A DNA stretch of 18,613 nt from Candidatus Sumerlaeota bacterium (GTDB lineage Bacteria > CG03 > SLGR01). A model generated the notes under the pieces. It was given only the letters and a program-made list of their open reading frames with translations. It ran no database searches and had not been told where the DNA came from. The stretch is taken from positions 1 to 18,613 of the forward strand of contig SLGR01000076.1 in NCBI GenBank assembly GCA_007136585.1. The letters are read 5' to 3'. The position numbers and the translations under genes are program-made. Below are positions 1 through 12,000 of this stretch, one piece after another. Positions within the stretch are counted from its first letter, which is position 1, and each line of letters opens with the position of its first letter.

Positions 1-3000
1 CGCTTAATGTTCTTAACTGGAGTTACAGTATCCCGGGCGGGGATTCGGTATGGACAAGCGGAGAAAGATACAGGGTAAGGAGCCGGGCCGTTGATACCTG
101 TGATTACTTTCCCAATATGCAGGAAGAACCGGATGTAAAATACTTTGTTTTTGACAATATTCCGCCCAGGGCGACCGTAACGCTGCCGGTTCACGGCCTG
201 GGGTACGATGCCGAATACGTTGAAGACGCGCTCTTCCAGGGGACCGCCACCGACGCCCACAGCGGGGATTATCCCGCCGGGGTGGATTACGTTCAGATAG
301 CCCTTCAGAAGGTTGACGGGGTGGATAACTTCTGGTGGGACGGGGGTGAAACCCCGGAGAGTTTCAACCAGGCGACCAGAGTCTGGCACGGTGACGACGG
401 GGCGGAGTTCTTCGGAGGGTCCTCCTGGTCCGTGGGCCCGGACCGGCTCCCTGAATCCCTGTGGACCTCGGGGATGGAGTACCGGCTTGTGGTAAGGGCG
501 GTTGACCGCGTCCCGGATACCCCGAATATTGAGAGTTCTCTTGAACAGGGAAGGAATGATATAACTTTCTTTATTGATTTTGAGCCGCCCGAAACCTTCA
601 TAACCCGCCCGGAGGACGGGGGGTCCTACAACGCTACAACCAACAGGCTGGATATCCTGCACGGCACGAGTTCAGATGACGCCTCGGGGGTTGCCGGGAC
701 CGAGATCAGCATACAGAACGTTACTCCGGGCTCAGGTTTCCAGTACTGGCACGGTCCCGGAACGGGATGGGAAACAGGAGAAGAGTGGCTCCCGGCGGAA
801 GTGACACCAGTCTCTGAACCCGACGAATACCTCTGGGAGTACGTTGATGTTCCGGATCCGTGGCCGAGCGGGCAGGATTTCAGGGTGCGGTTCCGCTCGG
901 TTGATAACACGGGAAACTGGGAGACAGCCGGAGAAACCAACGAGGTCGTTTTTACTGTTGATACCCTTCCCCCGGAAAGTTTTGTGGAGCATCCGGAAGA
1001 CGGAGATAGCGTAAGGGAGCTCACGGAGATATCGGGTACGGTGACAGATGACTCCTCGGGTGTGAACCCGGACGAGGTTTATATAAGGATAGCGGATATA
1101 ACGGCTACTGAGAATATCCAATACTTTGACGGTCTCGCCTGGGCGGAGTCCCCGGATAACTGGCGCAGGGTAACAGTATCAACCCCCAACTGGCATTATA
1201 CTGTAAATGATGATATATGGGAAAGCGGTCACCTTTACACAATTACACCGAGGGCCGAGGATTTCGCTCAGAACATAGAGACCGAGTTTTCCACGGCCGC
1301 TTTCAGCTATGATAATGAGGCCCCGGAATCTTCAGTTCTTATTCCCGAGGAGGGTGTGTATTACCGTGAAACGGTTCTTACAACCCTTTCGGGTGAGAGC
1401 CGCGACCTTCCGGATGAGGAGGGGCTCTTTAACGCCGGAGTGAAACAGGTTATGATAAGGCTTTATGATGCCGGCGAAGAGGTCTACTGGGGGGGAGACG
1501 AATGGGACGGCTCCCCCGAAAGCTGGATACCCGTATCAGGAACATCGTCCTGGAGTAAATCCTTCTCGCCCGGGAACTGGTCATCCGGGCACGAGTACCG
1601 TCTTAACGTAAGGGGCGAGGATAACGTCGGAAACCTTGAGGTAAATTACTCCACCAGGACCTTTTATATTGATTCAGAACCCCCCGTCTCCTCAATAAGT
1701 TTTCCCGGAAACAACCTTTACTATAACAGTATACCGGTCCTTCAGGGGTCGACTCACGACGAACCTTCGGAGCTTCACAGTTCCGGCGTCAGGGAGGTTG
1801 AGCTCCTTATAATAGACCGCACCGATACCAATAACCTTCTCTACTGGGATGATGAAGTGTGGAGCTCAACTAAGACCTGGATAACAGTTTCGCCTACAGG
1901 CGGCGGATGGGAGTATTATATCACCGACCAGGATATTATGTGGGAGAATAACCGCGATTACCGTCTCCGCACGAGGGCGGTTGACGAGGCCGGAAATACC
2001 GAGACCCCCGCAACGGGGCATTACTTCTCATTTGACGATCAGGATCCCGGCTCGTATGTAACCGTCCCCGAGGACGGATCATTTGAGAGCCCGCCTTTCA
2101 GCGTAATCCAGGGAACCTGCTCGGATAATAAATCCGGGGTGGAGGAGATCAGGGTCGCCATACAGAGGGAATCAGATGGCTGGTTCTACTCCGCGGCGGC
2201 GCAGGACTTTCTTCCCGAGCTTGACTGGGATGATACGCCTAATATCATCAATAACCCGCCGGCGACCTGGAGTTTCGGCGTCTCCACGGAACCCTGGGCT
2301 CACGGAGAGAGATACTTAATAGAGTCAAGGGCTTACGACCGGGCGGGAAACATAGAAGAATCCCAGCCTACTTCTGTCTTTACATACGATAAAATACCGC
2401 CGGAGTCGCAGGTTATATATGTTTCTACGGCCGGACACCAGGTTACGGGAACCGGAAGCTATACCGGGTACACTAATATAATTCCTACAATAATAGGTAC
2501 AGCTTATGACGATGACCCGGGGCAGGTTGAGAAAGTTGAGGTGACCCTGAGAAGAGGAAACAGGTACTGGGACGGAGAGAACTGGGTGCTTACGGAAGAT
2601 CCGATCTGGGTGAGTTCCTTTCCTGAAGAATCCGCGTGGGAGGTCTGGAAGGCGACCGCCGCAAACTGGATAGGAGAGAGGTGGTACCAGGTCCGCTCAA
2701 GGGCGCGTGACAGGGCGGGTAATCAGGAGTACGAGGCGAATATATCTACAGTAAACGTTATGTATGACCCCGTTCCTCCGGAATCATCCGTTCTTTTTCC
2801 AGGGCAGGGAGAGTTCAGGCGGACCGTTCCGGAGATGTCAGGTGAGGCCTCTGACGCGGCTTCCGGTGTCTCAAGGGTAAGGGTCCTTATAAAAGACGAG
2901 ACAGCGGATCCCCCCCAGTGGTGGCACGACGAAGAGGGGTGGATAACAACGGAACCCCCGCTGGGCGAATGGCCCTGGGCCTCCCTGAGCGAGCCTGAGT

Positions 3001-6000
3001 GGACCCTTGATATTATAGATGACGCGGAGTTTTACAACCCCGCAGCCGGGTTTGATAAGAGCGGCCATGAGTTTTCCGTAAGGGTAAGCGCCGAGGACTG
3101 GGCCACTAACCGAAAAGAAGCCGAGCCTGTAAGCTTTTTTTACGACCGCGCTCCTCCCAAATCGGAGGTTACTTATCCTTCGGAGCCGTATTATAATGAA
3201 CTTGATGTGATTGAGGGGACGGCCCGCGACCTTCCCGAGTCCCCGCTCTTTAATTCCGGGGTAGCCCTGGTGGAGATTATGATTGTTGATACAGTCGCAG
3301 ACGAGTACTGGGACGGTTCCGGGTGGGCTGAGATAAACGGGGAAGCGGAATTCATACCTGTAAGCGAAGGGACCGATACCTGGCGCTATAACGCCGCCCA
3401 GGAGGGGATAGAATGGCAGCAGGGACACGAGTACGAGATAACCCCGCGGGCGACGGACCTTGCCGGAAATGTTGAACCTGGTAAATCCGGGAAGGCGGTC
3501 TTTATCTTTGACGCGCAGGAGCCCTCATCGGCAATAACCGCGCCCCAGCACCGCCAGTGGCTTAACGAGATTGACCTTATTTCAGGAACAGCCTCAAGGT
3601 CCGAGCAGCCCTCTGCCCCGGTAACCGCTGTTGAGATACAGATTGAGGATGACAGCGTTACCCCCAGCCTATACTGGTCCGGGGAAGGATGGACCGAAGA
3701 TCAGCAGCAGTGGGTTGATGCCGAGTATACCGGTCCCGGGTGGAGTTACGCCCTGGTCTCCACGGATACCTGGAAGGACGGTCGCCGGTACTTCATAAGG
3801 TCAAGGGCATACGATTCAGCCGGAAACGTGGAGGATAAAGAGGTCCACGAGGGGCACAGGTTCAGGTATGATATAACATCGCCGAGTTCTACCGTAACCG
3901 CTCCTGAGGACGGGGAGTATCTTAACGAGCTTACCCTTATTGAGGGTGCTGCCGAAGATGATTACAGCGGAATTGCCGGGGTGGAAATTCGCGTTACCAG
4001 TGACCCGGGTTCGGATGACGAGGAGTTCTGGGACGGGGGGGAGTGGGACGAGTTCTCAAGGTGGGTCCCCGCCGGGATAGAAGAGGTTGGCGAACTTTCC
4101 CAAACCTGGCAGTACACCTCGCTTACATCCACTTCGCTCATAAGCGGGATGAGGTACCGTATCCAGTCCCGGGCATCCGACCGGGCCGATAATTTGGAGG
4201 ATATAGATGAAGGTATAGAGTTTATCGCGGATTTTGAGCCTCCGGTTACGGAGATAACCTGGCCGAAAGACGGGGAGATATACTCGCAGCATATATCAAG
4301 TTTTTCCGGGACAGCAGTTGACGAGCACAGTTTTGTGACAAAAGTCCAACTCTCCCTGAGACGCCTTGACTCGGGCGTGTATTACGACGGGACCTGGGAC
4401 AGCTATGAGAGATACTGGTTTAATCTCTCCACGGGAACCCTTCCCGTATGGACTTTTGAGAGGCCCTCGCTTACCCATAACGTTGATTATAAGATAGTCG
4501 CAAGGAGTTACGATGCTGCCGATAATATGGATATAACATACTCAACGGTAACCTTTACCTATGACTCAGAGGGTCCCGTTACCTCAATTACCTATCCCGG
4601 AGAGGGGGATCTCTTAAACCAGGTCCCCTATATAGAGGGGACGGCCGTGGATGAACCGGCGGGGGTTGAGAGGGTATTCTTCTATATACACGATACCACC
4701 AACGGGCGGTACTGGGACGGATCGGAGTTTGAGGAGTCCCAGGAACCTGTATGGCTTACGAGGTCTTCCGGGGCCATACAGGACGGGGAATGGAGGTACG
4801 AGACAATAACCCACCAACACTGGCTGGATAACGGTGACGCGGTCTATAAGATAAGGGCATACGGCATAGATACGGTCGGAAACGAAGGGGTGTTGACCTC
4901 TACAAGGACCTTTACATTTGACGCCACGCCACCCGAGTCGCAGGTGCTTGTGCCGGAGGACGGGGACCGGATAAATACCTGGGACGATATAAGCGGTGAG
5001 TCGGAAGACGAGACGGCGGGCGTGGACGAAGTCTTCCTGAGGATAAGGAGGGTCCCTGACGGTTATACCTGGGCCGGGTCCTCTTTTACCGCCCAGGATA
5101 GCTGGGTCCCCGCTTCCGGTACAAGCGAGTGGTCGTATACGGGTCTTCCCTCCGCCGCCCTTACCTCCGATACGGAGTATGAGATAAACGCCCGGGCTGT
5201 GGATAATGTGCCTAACTGGGAAGTTGAGTTTTCAACTATCAGTTTTATCTGGGATATTACCGGCCCCGAGGTTATTATAACCCGCCCCGAAGCCGGGGCC
5301 AACCTCTACTCCCCCGGACAGATAGAAGGGTCGGCCTCGGATATTTCGGGAGAAGTTGAGAGCATTGAACTCAGGATACAGCGGACCCGTGACGGCAGGT
5401 TCTGGGACGGCGGGGAGTGGGTGGTCTCCGAACCCGGGGCCGCCCCCTGGACCGATACGGGGAATACGGTCTGGTATTTTGAAGAAGGGGAGTGGGGGTG
5501 GGAACCCGATAACCGGTACACCGTCTGGGCGAGGGGTTACGACGATATAGGAAACCTTACCCCTCAACCCTACAGCGAGGTATCCTTCAGGGTGGACCAG
5601 GAGGCCCCGGAAAGCGCGATAACCAAACCCCTGCACGGGGATGTGTATCATTCCCTGGACGAGGTGACCGGAACCTCCTCGGACCCGGGGGATTACCCGT
5701 CGGGGGTTGACAGGGTAATGGTGCAGGTTATGTGGGAGGGACAGTACCTCCAGCCTGACAAGATCTCCTGGGGAGGGAGCGTATCGTCTTTTACCGTTAC
5801 GGGGAGCCCCTGGAGTATGGAGCTTTCCACGGAGGCCTGGATTGACGGGGAGACCTACCATATAATTACAAGGGCCTATGACCGGGCCGGTAATGTTGAA
5901 GAGGAGGGGGCCCCCGGAGACTCCAACCACCACGAGTTCAGTATTGACAGGCTAGCCCCCGAATCTGAGATACTGATACCTGTTCACAAGGTGAATAATT

Positions 6001-9000
6001 ACGATAACCTGAGCGAGCTTCCCAGGATAGAGGGTACGGCCTCCAATGACTTCGGGGTAAGCGAAGTTGAGATTTCAGTAAACAAGGAGCTCGGAAACCG
6101 GTTCTGGGACGGAAGCGAGTGGGTGATAGGAGAAAGATGGATTACCGCTCATATATCGGCCCCCGGAGCGGCTGAAGTTGAGTGGTGGTATGAAGGGGTT
6201 GATTTTGATACCACCTGTAACTACTACATAAGGAGCAGGGCTTACGATACGGCCATACCCAGGAACCGAGAGGATACCGGGGATCTGGGTTCCGCCAACC
6301 ATCATATGGTGACCATAGATATGCGCGAGCCGGTTTCGGAAATAGAAGGCCCTGAGTACGGGGTTACTCTCGGGGAAGTTACAATGAGCCAGATTCACGG
6401 TTCGGCAAGCGACGATTACAGTGATATTACTACGGTTATGGTCCGTATTTCCGATATAACCGAATCTACTACATACTACTGGGCCCTTGAGGAATGGGAT
6501 ACAAGTCCCGTAAACTGGAACCCCGCCAATATGCTTACGCACGGCCAGGAAATAGAATGGAACGCCCAGGGGCTGGCCCCCGGAGACGGAAGCGGTATAT
6601 GGGAGTCGGGTCACACGTACCTTGTGGAGACTTACGCGATGGACTCGGCCACCCCTTCCAATATAGAATCAGAGTACGCGACGACGGTATTTACATATGA
6701 CGATGAGCCTCCTGTTTCCACTGTAACCTTCCCTGAGGACGGCGAGCATTACAGGGCCGGCCAGATAGGGCAGACCATACACGGAACAGCGGAAGACGAG
6801 GTAAGCCTTGTACAGGAGGTTTTCCTCAGTATATACGAGACCGGCACGGGAAAATGGGCAACCGCGGCGGGGTTTGAAGATACCGGGGAACCCGTATGGC
6901 TTGATACCGGTCTTACCCCCGGGACCACACAGTGGAGTTACACGAACGTAAACCTTGCCTGGACCGATAACGAGGTTTACGAGTTCAGGACCTACGCGGT
7001 TGATAATATAGGTAATATTGCGGATCCCTCGGAGCCGGTAACGGTTATCTATGACGAGACAGAGCCGGAATCTTCGGTTACAAGGCCGCTTGACGGGGCT
7101 ATCTGGGACCGGGACCAGCTCTCAACCCTTACCGGGGATGCGTGGGATACGGAGCCGGGTCTTGTGTATAAGGTTGAGATATCCATACGCGTTGATGATT
7201 ACCCCGAGGAAGGGACCAATTATTTCTGGAACGGTTCCACCTGGGTCGCCGGCGGGGAGATATGGCGCCAGGTGAACTTTCCCTCCGGATCGCAGTCAGG
7301 AGAATGGTGGCACTCCTTCCCCTCCGAAATGTGGGTTACGGGAAGGGAGTACAGGCTCCGGGTCCGCGCCACGGATATTGCCGGTAATATCCAGTCCGAA
7401 CCGGCGGTATCGCGTTTCAGCGTTGTCCTTGAGGCGGAGAGTTTCAGGGTAACAGGTATAAACGACCCGGTAACCGCCGGGACCTGGCAGCACGTTACCA
7501 TAGAGGCCCTTGACAGGGAGGGAAATACCGCCCTGACTTACGGCGGGACGGTAAGGTTCAGAACAAAGGATCCTGATAATATCGCGGGAAGACCCCAGTC
7601 GCAGTGGGCCGAGGCGGACCTGGGGGTATCCACTTACACTTTCATACCGGAATCTGATCAGGGTATTGTTCATATAAACAACCTGGTAAGGTACCGGACG
7701 GCTTCGGTGGATTCGGGTAGCAGGAAATTCCTGCTTGTTTACGATACCTCAACCCCGACTCTCTTTGGAGAACAGGCGGGTATTGATGTAGACCCGGCCG
7801 CGGCGCAGCGAATTCAGGTTATTCTTCCCGGGGAAACCGCTCTTCCCGGTACAACTGCCGGAAAATCAGGGGAACCTTCTTCTCAGACAGCCGGGGCGGG
7901 GTTTAACGCCAGGGTTAATATATGCGACGAGTACTGGAACGTTGTCCCCGACGTTTCCGATACCGTAACCGTGACCACGACCGATCCTAATGACGATGAT
8001 CCGGGAGCGGTTGAGGTTACTGGAAGCAAGGAAGTTTTTATACGGATGATAACCGGAGGGAGTCACCACGTTGAGGCTGCGTCTCAGATTTATACCGACT
8101 TTGATTCTTCTCATTCCCGGAATAACCCGGTTGAGATAAATGCGGATACGCCTACGAGGCTCCAGCTTGTTCTTCCGGGCGAGGAACCCGCTCCGGGAAC
8201 CTCCTCCGGTATCACCGGAGAACCGGCCCCCCAGCCCGCCGGGACGGAGTTTACCGCGGATATATACGCGACCGACTCAAACTGGAACGTCAATACCTCC
8301 ACAACGGTCTGGGCGGAGTTTTCCATTACCGACCCCTACGGGGTGGTTCCCTCAAGTATGGCGCTGACCCAGGGGCACGGGCAGGCAAATTTTACGATGT
8401 ACCAGGCCAGGGTCCAGACAATAACGGTCGTAAACGCCGACGGCGAGCTTACTACTGCAAGATCACCCGTTACCGTAACCCCAGGAGAGGGGCGTAGACT
8501 GCAGGTGATACTGCCCGGAGAAACCTCTCTCCCCGGTTCTCCGCCTCATATGGGCAAGGAGGGTGAGCCTTCCGCGCGCGTTGCAGGCGAGGTTTTTCAG
8601 GCTGAAGTTAACCTTACGGATGATAGGTGGAACGTTATCCCCGGAACTTCCGTATACGTATCTGTTTTTACTGACGATCCTCACGGTTCCCCGCATGAGG
8701 ATTCCCCTTCGGAGAGGTATGTTACCGGTACGAGAGATTACAGTATAACTCTAAAGACCGCCTGGGAGGAGTCTGAAGAGGCCTCGTGGACCGTTACGGC
8801 TTCGGCGGATGGATGGGACCCGTACACCTCCTCTCCGGTAGAGGTTGACCCGGCGGAAGCCGAAAAACTCCAGGTGCTTCTTCCGTGGGAAACCGCTCTT
8901 CCGGGTTCCGGTACCGGAAAGACCGGTGAGGGCGGGTCTGTCACCGCCGGAGAGAGTTTTAACGTTACAGTTAACGCGGTTGACGAGTTCTGGAATATCC

Positions 9001-12000
9001 AGACCTCGGCGAACCCCGCCGTTACGGTCTCTGCGGACGATATATACTACGAGTCCCAGGGGGAGAGGGGCCTTATTGACGGAACAAGGGATTTCTGGGT
9101 TATACTAAAGGATGCCGAAAGGGCTCCGTGGAGGGTGAGGGCCTCAACCTCCGAAGGTATAGGCCTGCTTTCCGGAGTATCTTCGGATATACAGGTTGAC
9201 CCCGCCGCGCCTGCAAGGCTCCAGGTGCTTCTTCCCGGAGAAGATCCGGAGCCGGGCAGCGATGCCGGAAGGACGGGAGAACCGGAGAACCAGGTCGCCG
9301 GTGAGGCCTTTGATCTGACCCTGCGGGTTACTGACGAGTTCTGGAACCAGGCAGAGTCCGAGGCAAACGTAAGGGTTGAGTCAACGGATCCCAACGATAC
9401 CGAAGACGAGCTGGGGTTCTTAAACAGCGCGGTTCTAAGCCGCACTTTTAAAACAGCAAACGACTCCTGGCAGGTTAGTGTCTCTACAACAGATACTCCG
9501 GATTTTCCGTCTCATACTTCACAGGAAGTTTATGTGGAACCGGCCTCCACGAGCAGGCTTCTTGTGGTTCTTCCCGGAGAGGAACTTGCTGAAGGCTCGG
9601 ATACAGGTAAGACCGGGGCTCCCGAAAATCAGAGAGCCGGGGAACCGTTTGATATTACCGTTTACGCAACCGATGATTTCTGGAACCGCACCGCGGCTGA
9701 GCCCACCGTAGGGATAGAGACCCAGGATCCGCATGATACCGAACCTGCGGGTAAATCTCTTACCGGCGGCGCCGGGACGTTTACGGTTGATTTCCGCACG
9801 GCCCACGATACCTGGACAATAACTGCGGTCACTTCGGATTATGATAATTATACCACTCCCGAGGGTATTTTCACTCTCCCGGGGAGTCCCGTAAAACTGC
9901 AGGTGCTGGCTCCCGGAGAGTACCCTGACGGCGGTAACGTGGCGGCTGACGGGCGGGGCGGGGAACCCGATACACAGGTTGCGGGGGTCGGGTTTACTGT
10001 TGAGGTCAGGGGGGTGGATGAGTTCTGGAATATAAACCGGGCGGCTGATGCTTTGGTGGAGCTTACAAGCGATTACCCGATTGCGGATATAATTGATGAT
10101 ACGCCCCAGGAGCTTGAGGACGGAACGGCTTATTTTGACGTTACGCTATCAAGGGCCGGAGAAACGACATACCTTACCGCGGAAGATCTCCGGACCTTAC
10201 CGCTTGACGGTGAAGAACATTCCGGGATATACTGCCAGCCCGGCGAACCTTATAAGCTTATAACGGTCCTTCCGGGAGAGACCCATACCCCGGCGCAGAA
10301 CCACGATAACGACGGTAAATCCGGAGCCCCTTCCCCAAGGACCGCCGGCTCGGAATTTTCCTTTACGGTGCATTCGGTTGATTCCAATTTTAATATTACT
10401 CCGACAGAGGCTTCGGTGGAGATAACCTCAGACGACCCCAACGCGGTGCTGCCTTCAACGGGTACGCTTACCGGCGGTACAACCACTTTCAGTATGACCT
10501 TAAAAACGGCAAATGATTACCGCCAGGTAACGGCTCACGAGTATGATACGGATTACGGGCTGGGAAGCGGATACTCCACGGTCTTTGTAAACCCGTCGGA
10601 TCCTGTAAAACTCTCGGCACTGGTGGCGGGGGTAAGTTACCGTCCGGGGACCGAAACGGGTGCGGAGGGGTCGCCTTCCCCGCAGACCGCCGGGACGGGG
10701 TTTACGGTTGAGGTAAGGTCGGTTGACGAGTACTGGAACCTTGCCCCTGCCCCGGGAACCGAGATCAGTGTAATAACCGAAGACCCCAACGACGAGCATC
10801 CTGAAAACAGGGTCCTTGAGAACGGGTACTCAACTTTCACGGTTACTTTCAGGACAGCCGAATCCTGGTGGGTGGAGGCCATGGACGTATCGGAAGTTCT
10901 TACCTCCTCCCGGACAGCGCGGATAGAGGTGGAGCCGGGGGCCGCCGAGAAACTCCTGGCGGTTCTTCCCGGGGAGGCTCCTGCTCCGGGGACCCCTGAC
11001 GGTAAAAGCGGGGTTCCTCTGATACAGGTAGCCGGAGAGGAATTTGAAGTGGATGTATACGCGGTTGACGCAAATTGGAATATTAACCCGGCTTACGATC
11101 CTGTAGTAAGAGTTGAGACGGAGGACCCGTACGCTACCGAACCGGAAGAGGCATCTCTGCCCGGCGGCTCGGCGAGTTTTGAGGTTACCTTAAAGAGGGC
11201 CATCCCCTGCCGGATAACTGTTTCCGATACCGAAACAGGGCTCAGTTCCTACATTACCGAACCGGTAGAGGTGGAGGCAAATACCGCAACCGGGCTTATA
11301 CTCCTTGTACCCGGTGTTGAGCACGAACCGGGTGAATACGAGGGGTCCCCGGTTTCGGAGTTCCCTTACGGAAGGTACGGGACGCCCGATGAGCAGACCG
11401 CCGGTATAGCGTTTAACGTGGAAGTTATGGCGGTTGATGACTGGTGGAACAGGAATTATGATGCCGATAACATAGTCCGGATATGGAGCTCCGACCCCAA
11501 CGCGGACGGCCCGCTTTTTAATCCGGAGCCCGCTTCACTTATAAACGGAAGATACGTATTCGGACCCGGCGGGGACGGGATCACCCTTGTTACAAAATCA
11601 GATGCCGGCTGGAGGGTTTACGTATCAACGAACGAGGCCGGTGATAACCTCAGGGGAGATCTCTCGCAGCCGGTTCCGGTCAAGGCCGGCCTTCCCGACA
11701 GGCTCCAGGCCCTCATACATCCTTACCAGGAGAACGTCCCGGGTATAGGAAAGGAAGGTGAGGTTCCCGCAATGACCGCCGGGGAGAGTTTTACCGTAAG
11801 GGTTCATCTTACAGACTCAGCCTGGAATATAGTTACCGGCGCGGATATAGATCCCAACCCGCTTATAAGGGTATACCCTGAGGATGAGTATGCCAGGATA
11901 CCGACCGCCCGGACGCTGAGAAGCGACGGGTACAGGGATTTCCCCGTAACGCTTGTAACCGCCTCAACCTGGACCGTAAGCGCCGTGGATACCGATCCGG

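Noticed and set aside
3132-3146. AGC followed by seven T as a possible transcription terminator
   Set aside because: It is read as Ser-Phe-Phe-Tyr inside a normal zone A end strand, and no GC-rich stem stands directly upstream.
4035-4041. Runs of seven G (also 1489-1495) or seven C (2910-2916) as frameshift sites
   Set aside because: The frame and module motifs continue correctly on both sides of each run, so neither programmed frameshifting nor a sequencing error is needed.
5042-5062. AAGGAGGG as a ribosome binding site for an internal start
   Set aside because: It codes for Ile-Arg-Arg-Val inside a zone A strand, and no suitably spaced start opens a plausible separate gene in another frame.
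5232-5933. Reverse-strand ORF of 233 residues
   Set aside because: It is in the same mirror frame, opposite well-formed zone A repeats, with no ribosome binding site or domain I can support.
8845-9108. Short sense-strand ORF in another frame
   Set aside because: It overlaps zone B units that are clearly coded in the main frame. Its product is an Arg/Pro-rich shadow.
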